11,462 nucleotides of DNA from Bacteroidales bacterium (GCA_004553485.1 SFLG01000055.1:1-11462); one strand, 5' to 3'; positions 1 through 6,682 are shown, numbered from the stretch's first letter. Numbers and translations: made by a program. Notes: generated by a model from the letters alone, not told the origin.

Positions 1-1
1 T

Positions 2-487
2 GTTGGCTCGCTTGCCACACTCAACGGCAAACTCATTGCCTGCAACTCGGCAGCTACCAATCACGATTTCAAGGTTTATATGTGGAAGAACGGCCTCAAC
101 CAGGCTCCCACAGTTATCCTGAATGTTGCAGCCGGTACTATCCCCGTTCCTGTTGGCGACAACATGTATATCAGCAACGGCCGCCTCGCCGTTGCCGGTC
201 AGGACGGCACCAACATTAAGGTTGTCTGGTTCCAGATCAACGCCGACGGCAGCATCAACGCCACTCCCAACATCATCACAGTAGCTGCTGCTGCCAAGAC
301 ACTCGGCAGCCGCTCGGCTCATTCGGTATACTTTGAGAAGGACGGTAGCTTCTGGCTCAACAACAAGGACATGCACCCCACCCACATCAGCGCTGACGGC
401 CAGACCGTGCTCCACACTATTGGCACAAGCGACAAGACCTATGGCTCGGGTGGCGACATCTTCACCTACGGTGACCACCGCTACTAG
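2..487 (+). CDS. Secreted propeller-like protein, 5'-truncated by the window and ended early by a frameshift
   Basis: The reading frame is open from base 2, so the true start lies upstream; the ATG at 80 is internal. The visible 161 residues show repeating short strands rich in G, N and D, such as GDNMYISNGRLAVAG and SVYFEKDGSFWLNN, which resemble the blades of a beta-propeller or WD-like extracellular domain. I do not recognise the family. The frame ends at TAG 485-487, directly after FTYGDHRY. Frame 1 then continues as coding-like sequence to 831 and ends in a sorting domain, so this stop is probably a lesion or assembly error rather than the natural end. The domain style resembles residues 718-1095 of the large protein at 7952-11455. 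A surface or extracellular location is inferred from that downstream sorting domain. No enzymatic motif is visible. Confidence 0.65.
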   Translation, partial: VGSLATLNGKLIACNSAATNHDFKVYMWKNGLNQAPTVILNVAAGTIPVPVGDNMYISNGRLAVAGQDGTNIKVVWFQINADGSINATPNIITVAAAAKTLGSRSAHSVYFEKDGSFWLNNKDMHPTHISADGQTVLHTIGTSDKTYGSGGDIFTYGDHRY

Positions 488-831
488 ATCCCGCCAAACC
501 CGTCGACAAGGGCACCTATCCCGCCGCCGGTCTGGGCGAAGGCAAATGGGCATTAGCCGGCAACACCGATGTCAAGACTGACGTCAACGAGTTCAAGACC
601 GACTACCAGCGTGTAAGCTTCGTTACCGTCGCTCCCACGCAGGGTATCACCCTGTACCAGTTCGAGGGCCGCTACACCGGCATCGAGGACATCACCGTCG
701 ACGAGGCCGCCGGTGACACCGAGGCTGTTTACTACAACCTGCAGGGCGTACGCATGAACGGCAGCAACCTCGCTCCCGGCTTCTACATCCGTCGCGCCGG
801 CAACAAGGCCGCCAAGGTTCTGGTCAAGTAA
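475..831 (+). pseudogene. Out-of-frame 3' part of the preceding gene, with T9SS-type sorting domain
   Basis: Frame 1 is open from 475 (after TGA 472-474) to TAA 829-831 and has the same C-rich third positions as neighbouring genes. It reads LDPAKPVDKGTYPAAGLGEG and later TGIEDITVDEAAGDTEAVYY, NLQGVRMNG and PGFYIRRAGNKAAKVLVK. The pattern NLxGxxM, then PGxYI, then KxLVK is a typical Bacteroidota C-terminal sorting domain used by type IX secretion. The only in-frame ATG is at 754, inside that domain, so this is not an independent gene. One extra base between 475 and 487 would fuse it in frame to the upstream ORF; for example, restoring a second C so that TACTAG becomes TAC CTA G. It is either a true pseudogene lesion or a consensus error. 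No classical slippery heptamer for programmed frameshifting is present. Confidence 0.75.
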
Positions 832-867
832 CCCTCCTCCCGTAAGCACCCCCATCCCCTAATACCC

Positions 868-900
868 AAAAGGCACGCCCCACGGCGTGCCTTTTGCTTT
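868..900 (+). terminator. Rho-independent terminator after the left-edge gene
   Basis: A perfect 12-bp stem (868-879 with 884-895) has a 4-base loop at 880-883. The stem begins with AAAA and ends with TTTT, followed by GCTTT. It lies 36 bp after the stop at 831 and separates the left-edge gene from the mmd operon. The A/T flanks make it a possible bidirectional terminator, but no gene points at it from the right. Confidence 0.85.
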
Positions 901-961
901 TCAACCCCGGCCCCGGCCCAATTTTTTGCACCGGCGGGGGCCCTATTACAAAATAAATGGT

Positions 962-969
962 TAAATTTG
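962..969 (+). promoter_or_regulatory. Candidate -7 element of the mce-mmd operon promoter
   Basis: TAAATTTG matches the Bacteroidales -7 consensus TAnnTTTG. It would start transcription near 976 and leave a leader of about 130 nt before mce. A good -33 TTTG at the usual 19-21 bp spacing is not present, so the call is tentative. The rest of the 276-bp spacer (832-1107) holds the terminator at 868-900, a weak bulged hairpin at 980-1007 and GC-rich sequence at 1030-1057; no gene or recognisable riboswitch was seen. Confidence 0.4.
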
Positions 970-1107
970 CATCGTTGATAAAAGTGCGCTTTTGACAGCA
1001 CGCTTTTTAACGCGACAAACCACTCAGACACCGGCTGCCGGCACGCACCGGCCAAACCGATTTAGTATTCTCAAAACTCACTAATTCATATAATTAACTA
1101 TCGCATT

Positions 1108-1530
1108 ATGGAAATTTCCCATATCGAACACATCGGCATCGCCGTTCCCTCGCTCGACGAGGCAATCCCCTTCTACGAGAGCATCCTTGGTTTCAAATGC
1201 TTCGCCATCGAAGAAGTACCCGACCAGAAAGTGCGCACCGCCTTCTTCAAGGTAGGCCAGACCAAACTCGAGCTCCTCGAGGGCACCGCCGAGGACAGCG
1301 CCATCTCGAAGTTCATCGCCAACAACGGAGGCCGTGGCGGCATCCAGCACATCGCCTTTGCCGTTGAGAACGGCGTGGCCAACGCCCTTGCCGAAGTGCA
1401 GGAAAAAGGCGCACGCGTCATCGACAAGGCCCCCCGCAAGGGCGCCGAAGGCCTCAACATCGCCTTCCTCCACCCCAAGAGCACCGTCGGCACTCTGATT
1501 GAGCTCTGCGAGGACCCCAACAAAAAATAA
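1108..1530 (+). CDS. mce: Methylmalonyl-CoA epimerase
   Basis: This 140-residue protein of the vicinal oxygen chelate (VOC) superfamily interconverts (R)- and (S)-methylmalonyl-CoA in the cytoplasm. It links the B12-dependent mutase to the decarboxylase encoded next to it. Two VOC beta-alpha-beta modules are visible: HIEHIGIAVPSLDEAIPFY (from residue 5) and GIQHIAFAVENGVANALAEV (from residue 78). By comparison with known epimerases, the metal ligands should be H8, E55 (in KLELLE), H81 and E132 (in GTLIELCE); the positions are visible, the role is inferred. The RGGIQHIAF segment and the length of about 140 are typical. It starts the operon and lies 30 bp before mmdA. The start is chosen because HIEHIGIAV follows directly, as in homologues. 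The leader before ATG is A/T-rich without a Shine-Dalgarno sequence. Confidence 0.94.
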   Translation: MEISHIEHIGIAVPSLDEAIPFYESILGFKCFAIEEVPDQKVRTAFFKVGQTKLELLEGTAEDSAISKFIANNGGRGGIQHIAFAVENGVANALAEVQEKGARVIDKAPRKGAEGLNIAFLHPKSTVGTLIELCEDPNKK

Positions 1531-1560
1531 TCCACCATCACCGAAAAAACATCTGCAAAT

Positions 1561-3114
1561 ATGAGCAGCCAACTTGAAAAAGTGCAGGAACTTATCAACC
1601 TGCGCAAAGAAGCTCGCCTCGGCGGCGGCGAAAAAGCTATTGCCAAACAGCACGAGCGCGGCAAATACACCGCCCGCGAGCGCATTGAACAGCTCCTCGA
1701 CGAAGGCTCGTTTGAGGAAATCGACATGTTTGTGCGCCACCGCTGCCACAACTTCGGCCAGGAGAAGAAATCGATCCTCGGCGACGGCGTGGTAACCGGT
1801 TACGGCACAATCGAGGGCCGTCTGGTATACGTCTTCGCACAGGACTTCACCGTCTTCGGCGGCTCGCTGTCCGAGACAATGGCCCTTAAGATCTGCAAAA
1901 TCATGGATATGGCCATGAAGATGGGCGCTCCCGTCATCGGCCTCAACGACTCGGGCGGCGCCCGCATCCAGGAGGGCATCAACGCCCTGTCCGGCTACGC
2001 CGAGATTTTCCAGCGCAACATCCTTGCCTCGGGCGTCATTCCCCAGATTTCGGCAATCCTCGGCCCCTGCGCCGGCGGCGCCGTCTACTCGCCCGCCCTT
2101 ACCGACTTCACCATCATGGCCAAAGGCATCAGCTACATGTTCCTCACCGGCCCCAAGGTTGTAAAGACCGTTACCGGCGAAGACGTCAGCCAGGAAGACC
2201 TGGGCGGTGCCGACGTGCACTCCAAGAAGTCTGGCGTATGCCACATCGCAGCCGAGGACGGCGAGGACGCCATCCGCATCATCCGCAAGCTCTTCAGCTA
2301 CATCCCCCAGAACAACCTTGAGGAGACTCCCCTGGTAGAGTGCGACGACCCCATCGACCGCGTCGACGACGAACTCAACGAAATCATCCCCGACTCGGCC
2401 AACAAGCCCTACGACATGTACCGCGTCATCGGCGCCATCGTCGACAACGGCGAGTTCCTCGAAATTCAGCCCGACTACGCCAAGAACCTCATCATCGGCT
2501 TTGCCCGCATGAACGGTCAGGCTGTGGGCGTGGTGGCCAACCAGCCCAAGTTCCTCGCCGGCGTGCTCGACAGCAACGCCTCGCGCAAGGGTGCCCGCTT
2601 TGTCCGCTTCTGCGACGCCTTCAACATTCCTCTTGTCACGCTGGTTGACGTTCCCGGCTTCCTCCCCGGCACGGGTCAGGAATACAACGGCGTCATCCTG
2701 CACGGCGCCAAGCTGCTCTACGCCTACGGCGAGGCCACAGTACCCAAGGTCACCGTCACCCTGCGCAAGAGCTACGGCGGCAGCCACATCGTCATGTCGT
2801 GCAAGCAACTGCGCGGCGACATGAACTACGCATGGCCCACAGCCGAAATCGCCGTTATGGGCGGTGCCGGCGCCGTCGAGGTGCTCTACGCCAAGGAGGC
2901 CAAGGCAAGCGAAGACCCCAAGAAGGTGCTCGCCGAGAAAGAGGCCGAATACAACAAGCTCTTCTGCAACCCCTACAACGCCGCACGCTACGGCTACATC
3001 GACGACGTCATCGAGCCCCGCAACACTCGTTTCCGCGTCATCCGCGCCCTGCAGCAGCTGGCTACAAAGAAGGTTGTCAACCCCGCCAAGAAACACGGCA
3101 ACATCCCCCTCTAA
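1561..3114 (+). CDS. mmdA: Methylmalonyl-CoA decarboxylase alpha subunit (carboxyltransferase)
   Basis: The 517-residue carboxyltransferase moves the carboxyl group of (S)-methylmalonyl-CoA to biotin on the carrier protein, giving propionyl-CoA. It is a two-half crotonase-fold protein of the PccB/MmdA family. In the N-terminal half, SGGARIQEG (131-139) and GPCAGGAVYSPALTDF (168-183) form the CoA oxyanion-hole region. In the C-terminal half, DVPGFLPGTGQE (363-374), YGGSHIVM (405-412) and AWPTAEIAVMG (424-434) bind the biotin side. Length matches the family (about 510-520). The same family includes propionyl-CoA carboxylase beta subunits, but the neighbouring biotin carrier, OadG-like and OadB-type genes, and the lack of a biotin carboxylase gene, favour the Na+-pumping decarboxylase. 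A 684-codon ORF on the opposite strand (1081-3135) is a codon-bias shadow. Confidence 0.96.
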   Translation: MSSQLEKVQELINLRKEARLGGGEKAIAKQHERGKYTARERIEQLLDEGSFEEIDMFVRHRCHNFGQEKKSILGDGVVTGYGTIEGRLVYVFAQDFTVFGGSLSETMALKICKIMDMAMKMGAPVIGLNDSGGARIQEGINALSGYAEIFQRNILASGVIPQISAILGPCAGGAVYSPALTDFTIMAKGISYMFLTGPKVVKTVTGEDVSQEDLGGADVHSKKSGVCHIAAEDGEDAIRIIRKLFSYIPQNNLEETPLVECDDPIDRVDDELNEIIPDSANKPYDMYRVIGAIVDNGEFLEIQPDYAKNLIIGFARMNGQAVGVVANQPKFLAGVLDSNASRKGARFVRFCDAFNIPLVTLVDVPGFLPGTGQEYNGVILHGAKLLYAYGEATVPKVTVTLRKSYGGSHIVMSCKQLRGDMNYAWPTAEIAVMGGAGAVEVLYAKEAKASEDPKKVLAEKEAEYNKLFCNPYNAARYGYIDDVIEPRNTRFRVIRALQQLATKKVVNPAKKHGNIPL

Positions 3115-3145
3115 GGGTTTAATAATCAGTAACAACTAAGCAAAA

Positions 3146-4051
3146 ATGATAAAGAAACTGACAACCCTGCTGATTGCCCTCGCCTTTGTCACGGCCGTCC
3201 AGGCCCGCGGCGACCGCAAGGCCCTGCGCATCAACGAGGTGATGGTCGAAAACTACAGCAACTTCGTTGACGAATACGGCAACCGCAGCGGCTGGATCGA
3301 GATTTTCAACGGCAACTTTGCCCCCGTCGACATCTCCAGCGTCTTCCTTTCGACCGACCGCAACCAGCCCAAGATGTACCCCGTGCCCCTGGGCGACGAG
3401 CGCACCAACATGGGCAAACGCCAGCGCGTGGTGTTCTATGCCGACAGCATGCCCACCCGCGGCACCTTCCACACCAGCTTCGTCCTCGTGCCCGGCCAGG
3501 AAAACACCGTCTACCTCTTTGACGCCGACGGCACCCTCATCGACGAGGTCACCGTCCCCGCTACCCTCAAGGCCGACGAGAGCTATGCCCGCAGCATCGA
3601 CGGCAGCGGCGAATGGCAGGTGCGCAAAGGCACCAGCGAAGAAGGCCAGTACATCACCCCCGGCGGTGAGAACACCATCCGCGACACCAACAACCGCATC
3701 GACCAGTTTGCCGAGAAGGACGCCAACGGCTTTGCTATGACCATCATGGCCATGGGCATCGTCTTCACCGCCCTGCTCGTGCTCTGCCTCTGCTTCTACG
3801 CCATCGGCGAAATCGGCAAGTACTTCTCGCGCGTCAAGAAGGCCGAGTCGCAGGGCATCGCCGTCACCGAGCTCAGCCGCGACGACCATGACTCGGGCGA
3901 GGAAATCGCCGCCATCACCATGGCCCTGCATCAGCACTTCAACGTCCACGACAACGAAAGCAACCTGTTAACAATCCGTAAGATACGCCGCGCCTACTCA
4001 CCCTGGTCGTCAAAGATCTACGGCATCAACCAGATCGGCCAGATGCGTTGA
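3146..4051 (+). CDS. mmdD: OadG-family delta subunit of the decarboxylase, fused to a periplasmic lamin-tail-like domain
   Basis: The 301-residue protein starts with a signal peptide or signal anchor (1-20, MIKKLTTLLIALAFVTAVQA). Residues 27-175 then look like a lamin-tail domain (LTD): LRINEVMVENYSNFVDEYG, WIEIFN, VDISSVFLSTD and a closing TPGGEN. One membrane helix lies at about 196-219 (GFAMTIMAMGIVFTALLVLCLCFYAIG). The cytoplasmic tail (220-301) holds EEIAAITMALHQH, as in OadG/MmdD small subunits, and ends in a basic RKIRRAYSPWSSK segment. OadG-type subunits anchor and stabilise the complex and contact the carboxyltransferase. Their usual length is about 80-120 residues, so the N-terminal half is extra. 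The position between mmdA and mmdC matches mmdD in Veillonella. The histidines H261, H264 and H268 could bind metal (inference). The symbol rests mainly on position and topology. Confidence 0.8.
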   Translation: MIKKLTTLLIALAFVTAVQARGDRKALRINEVMVENYSNFVDEYGNRSGWIEIFNGNFAPVDISSVFLSTDRNQPKMYPVPLGDERTNMGKRQRVVFYADSMPTRGTFHTSFVLVPGQENTVYLFDADGTLIDEVTVPATLKADESYARSIDGSGEWQVRKGTSEEGQYITPGGENTIRDTNNRIDQFAEKDANGFAMTIMAMGIVFTALLVLCLCFYAIGEIGKYFSRVKKAESQGIAVTELSRDDHDSGEEIAAITMALHQHFNVHDNESNLLTIRKIRRAYSPWSSKIYGINQIGQMR

Positions 4052-4094
4052 GCGTCAAGCCATTTGTTTCATTCAGCTAATAAAACAAACAACA

Positions 4095-4529
4095 ATGAAA
4101 GAATACAAGTACAAAATCAACGGCAACAACTATAATGTCAGCGTCGGCGACCTCGACGACAACAAGGTTGAAGTGCTGGTCAACGGCGTACCCTACAAAG
4201 TAGAGCTGGAGAAGAAGCCCGAGGTGGCCGTACAGGCCGTCAAGCGCCCCGCCGCCGCTCCCCGCACCGCCACCGGCGAAAAGATTGTGGCCAAGCCCGC
4301 TCCCGCCGCCGGCAACGGCTTCACCGTCAAGGCTCCCCTGCCCGGAACCGTCCTCACGATCCCCGTCAAGGTGGGCGACACCGTCAAGGCCTCGGACCCC
4401 GTGATCATCCTCGAGGCCATGAAGATGGAGAACTCGGTAAACGCCGGCCGCGATGGCCGCGTGGCTTCGATTGTCGTCAACGCCGGCGACGCCGTCCTCG
4501 AAGGCGCTCCCCTGGTAACAATCGAATAA
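4095..4529 (+). CDS. mmdC: Biotin carrier subunit (gamma) of methylmalonyl-CoA decarboxylase
   Basis: The 144-residue biotinyl protein shuttles the carboxyl group from MmdA to MmdB. An N-terminal segment (1-40, MKEYKYKINGNNYNVSVGDL onward) is followed by a flexible Ala/Pro-rich linker (about 50-75). A biotinyl/lipoyl domain covers 76-144: VKAPLPGTVLTIPVKVGDTV, then EAMKMEN (107-113) with K110 as the biotinylated lysine, then a closing VNAGDAVLEGAPLVTIE. The hairpin and flanking methionines are canonical. A biotin ligase elsewhere in the genome must modify it. It lies 43 bp after the OadG-like gene and 51 bp before mmdB. ATG is preceded by an A-rich stretch and no Shine-Dalgarno sequence. Confidence 0.95.
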   Translation: MKEYKYKINGNNYNVSVGDLDDNKVEVLVNGVPYKVELEKKPEVAVQAVKRPAAAPRTATGEKIVAKPAPAAGNGFTVKAPLPGTVLTIPVKVGDTVKASDPVIILEAMKMENSVNAGRDGRVASIVVNAGDAVLEGAPLVTIE

Positions 4530-4580
4530 GCAAAGTCGCGAAGTAACCCGCTAATATAAAACTACCAAGAAGTTACATCT

Positions 4581-5747
4581 ATGGCAGATACATCATTAGG
4601 CGACTTCATGCTCAGCAACCTCCAGCGGTTCTGGGAGCTGACAGGCTTCGCCAACGCCGAAATCGGCAACTTCGTCATGCTGGGCGTCGGCCTGTTCTTC
4701 ATCTGGCTCGCCATCAAGAAGAACTTCGAGCCCATGCTGCTTGTGCCCATAGGCTTCGGCATACTCATCGGCAACATTCCCTTCAACACCGGCGCCGGCC
4801 TCGAGATAGGCATCTACGAGGAAGGTTCGGTGCTCAACATCCTCTACAACGGCGTCAGCGCCGGCTGGTATCCCCCGCTCATCTTCCTGGGCATCGGTGC
4901 CATGACCGACTTCAGCGCCCTCATCGCCAACCCCAAGCTCATGCTCATCGGCGCCGCAGCCCAGTTCGGCATCTTCGGCGCATACATGGTGGCCCTGGCA
5001 ATAGGCTTCTCGCCCGACCAGGCCGGCGCCATCGCCATCATCGGCGGTGCCGACGGCCCCACGGCAATCTTCCTGTCGTCAAAACTGGCCCCCAACCTCA
5101 TGGGCGCCATCGCAGTGTCGGCTTACTCGTACATGGCACTCGTGCCCGTTATCCAGCCGCCTCTGATGAAGCTCTTCACCACCAAGAAAGAGCGCCTCAT
5201 CAAGATGAAGCCCGCCCGCGCCGTCTCGCAGAACGAGAAGATCATCTTCCCCATCGTGGGTATGCTCCTCACCTGCTTCGTCGTGCCCTCGGGTCTGCCC
5301 CTGCTGGGTATGCTCTTCTTCGGCAACCTGCTGCGTGAGTGCGGCGTCACCACCCGTCTGGCCAAGACGGCCTCGAACGCCCTCACCGACATCGTCACCA
5401 TCCTGCTGGGTATGACCGTCGGCGCCTCCACCCAGGCCTCGCAGTTCCTGACACCGCAGACAATCTTCATCTTCTTCCTCGGTTTCATGGCCTTCGTCAT
5501 CGCATCCAGCTCGGGTGTGCTGTTCGTCAAGCTGTTCAACCTCATCCTCCCCAAGGACAAGAAGATCAACCCGCTCATCGGCAACGCCGGCGTATCTGCC
5601 GTGCCCATGAGCGCCCGCATCTCGAACAACATGGGTCAGAAATACGACCCGCAGAACTACCTGCTTATGCACGCCATGGGCCCGAACGTGGCCGGCGTCA
5701 TCGGCTCGGCAGTGGCTGCCGGCGTCCTCCTCGGCTTCCTCGCCTGA
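4581..5747 (+). CDS. mmdB: Na+-pumping decarboxylase beta subunit (carboxybiotin decarboxylase)
   Basis: The 388-residue inner-membrane protein of the OadB/MmdB/GcdB family decarboxylates carboxybiotin on MmdC and couples this to Na+ export. Many hydrophobic helices are visible, for example 30-46, 51-65, 120-142, 221-245 and 292-320. The conserved GGADGPTAIF (155-164) contains D158, equivalent to the Na+-site aspartate D203 of Klebsiella OadB. The equivalent of Y229 is probably Y184 in VSAYSYMALVP. N335 and S344 in GNAGVSAVPMSARI match the spacing of N373 and S382. These equivalences come from motif spacing, not a computed alignment. Length and the C-terminal region NYLLMHAMGPNVAGVIGS are standard. 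It is the last gene of the operon and is followed after 18 bp by a strong terminator. Confidence 0.96.
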   Translation: MADTSLGDFMLSNLQRFWELTGFANAEIGNFVMLGVGLFFIWLAIKKNFEPMLLVPIGFGILIGNIPFNTGAGLEIGIYEEGSVLNILYNGVSAGWYPPLIFLGIGAMTDFSALIANPKLMLIGAAAQFGIFGAYMVALAIGFSPDQAGAIAIIGGADGPTAIFLSSKLAPNLMGAIAVSAYSYMALVPVIQPPLMKLFTTKKERLIKMKPARAVSQNEKIIFPIVGMLLTCFVVPSGLPLLGMLFFGNLLRECGVTTRLAKTASNALTDIVTILLGMTVGASTQASQFLTPQTIFIFFLGFMAFVIASSSGVLFVKLFNLILPKDKKINPLIGNAGVSAVPMSARISNNMGQKYDPQNYLLMHAMGPNVAGVIGSAVAAGVLLGFLA

Positions 5748-5765
5748 TCCCATCCCCCACACTAC

Positions 5766-5817
5766 CCCGAAGGGGCTGCACCGCCACACGGCGGCACAGC
5801 CCCTTCGGGCTTTTTTT
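5766..5817 (+). terminator. Rho-independent terminator of the mmd operon
   Basis: The outer stem is 13 bp (5766-5778 with 5797-5809). A CA/CA internal loop and an inner 5-bp stem (5781-5785 with 5790-5794, loop ACAC) sit inside it. C and seven T follow (5811-5817). It begins 18 bp after the mmdB stop. The opposite strand has no T-run after the hairpin, so it should work mainly on the plus strand; I see no own terminator for the convergent gene ending at 5877. Confidence 0.93.
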
Positions 5818-5876
5818 CGGGAGTAAGACAATCCCAAAAGCCGATGCCCGATAACATACAGGCCCGGTGGGGACGG

Positions 5877-6476
5877 TCAGCGGACAATCTTGCTTACCTT
5901 AGTGCCGGTTCGGACAATGTAGACGCCACGGCCCAGGGTGCCAAGGTCGACGCTGTCGCCGCCGGCGACGCGCACGCCGGTGATGTCGAAGACCTCGGTG
6001 ACGCCGCCGTTATCGGCTACGGCGTCGGTGATGCCCGTCGTGCCCGAGCTGTTGACCTCGACGCGCGACAGCTCGACGGCCTTACCGATGCCGTCCTTGA
6101 AGTAAAGGATACATAGCATCTTCGGGTAGGCGGGGCGAAGCATCGACGTGTAAAGGTTGAATGTCCACGTCAGCAGGGACGTTTCGCTACGGCCTGACGC
6201 GGGGAGCTGGACAAGCTGTCCGGTGCCCTCGCCATAATCCAGGGCGACCTCTTGCGAGAACATAACGGGGTAGACCTCGGCATCGAAAGTCTTGCCCTCG
6301 TTGACAGCGATTTGCGCGGTAACGGTGGCAACGACGGGGTTGACGTCGCGGTTGATGTTGACCGTTCGCCATAAAACCTGAACATTGGCGGCATCGCCGG
6401 CGTCAGCGGCAAAGGCTGCGCCCGAAGCGGCAAAGGCTGCCACAACGGCTGCTAAAACTGTGTAAATCTTTTTCAT
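5877..6476 (-). CDS. Small secreted protein of unknown function with T9SS-type sorting domain
   Basis: The frame could start at 6551, but the ATG at 6476 is chosen because it gives 199 residues beginning with a clean signal peptide: MKKIYTVLAAVVAAFAASGA then AFA, with likely cleavage before ADAGD (about residue 24). Residues 30-140 are strand-rich (VQVLWRTVNINRD, FDAEVYPVMFSQEV, LLTWTFNLYTS) and suggest a beta-sandwich; I do not recognise the family. There is a single cysteine at 122. Residues 148-199 are a sorting domain: GITDAV, VFDITGVRV, LGRGVYIVRTGTKVSKIVR. The product is probably exported and anchored at the cell surface or released. No catalytic motif is seen. It lies downstream of trpS on the same strand across a 246-bp structured spacer, and I see no clear TAnnTTTG promoter in that spacer. 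Confidence 0.8.
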   Translation of the reverse strand: MKKIYTVLAAVVAAFAASGAAFAADAGDAANVQVLWRTVNINRDVNPVVATVTAQIAVNEGKTFDAEVYPVMFSQEVALDYGEGTGQLVQLPASGRSETSLLTWTFNLYTSMLRPAYPKMLCILYFKDGIGKAVELSRVEVNSSGTTGITDAVADNGGVTEVFDITGVRVAGGDSVDLGTLGRGVYIVRTGTKVSKIVR

Positions 6477-6542
6477 AGCGTAGTTGTCAGTTAAGATGTG
6501 TGTTTTATAATAGTTGTGCGTTTTTCTATCCACCGATACTAG

Positions 6543-6579
6543 CCACGGCAATGCCCGTGGTTACTTTATAACAACCACG
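6543..6579 (-). promoter_or_regulatory. Two mutually exclusive hairpins in the leader of the small secreted gene
   Basis: On the minus strand, CGTGGTT (6579-6573) can pair with AACCACG (6562-6556). The same AACCACGG segment, as CCACGG (6560-6555), can instead pair with CCGTGG (6548-6543). The two stems share bases and cannot form together, an arrangement known from attenuators and riboswitches. No U-run follows, so a classical terminator is not supported. The regulatory role is inference; it lies 67 bp before the ATG at 6476. Confidence 0.35.
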
Positions 6580-6643
6580 CACGCCCTTTGTCTCCTTTAC
6601 GCCCCTTAAAAAACCTTAAAGCAAGAGCCCGGCTGCCCAATAA

Positions 6644-6682
6644 CAGGCACGCACGCCCACTGAAATGGGGCGTGCGTGCCTG
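6644..6682 (-). repeat. 15-bp perfect inverted repeat downstream of trpS
   Basis: Bases 6644-6658 pair perfectly with 6668-6682 around a 9-base loop (6659-6667). It begins 40 bp after the trpS stop. No T-run follows immediately on the minus strand; the nearest is a run of six T about 35 bp further (6613-6608), so it is a possible but atypical terminator or a mRNA 3'-end stabiliser. The arm sequence CACGCACGCCC occurs again at 6576-6586, outside the hairpin. Confidence 0.65.

Noticed and set aside
470..490. Programmed ribosomal frameshift as explanation for the broken left-edge gene
   Set aside because: No X XXY YYZ slippery heptamer near the TAG and no evident downstream stimulatory hairpin; a mutation or sequencing error is simpler.
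832..1107. Riboswitch (for example cobalamin) in front of the mce operon
   Set aside because: I could not find a B12-box-like sequence or the required long structured leader; only a small weak hairpin is present.
1081..3135. 684-codon ORF on the minus strand opposite mce and mmdA
   Set aside because: It lies exactly antisense to two well-recognised genes; its translation is a low-complexity mix of A, G, V, D and L expected from the reverse complement of GC-rich codons, and it has no recognisable motif.
3119..3949. 276-codon minus-strand ORF opposite the OadG-like gene
   Set aside because: Codon-bias shadow; the plus strand has signal peptide, membrane helix and operon context.
5079..5837. 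252-codon minus-strand ORF opposite mmdB and its terminator
   Set aside because: It crosses the terminator hairpin and has an H/E/D/G-rich composition typical of reverse-complemented membrane-protein codons.
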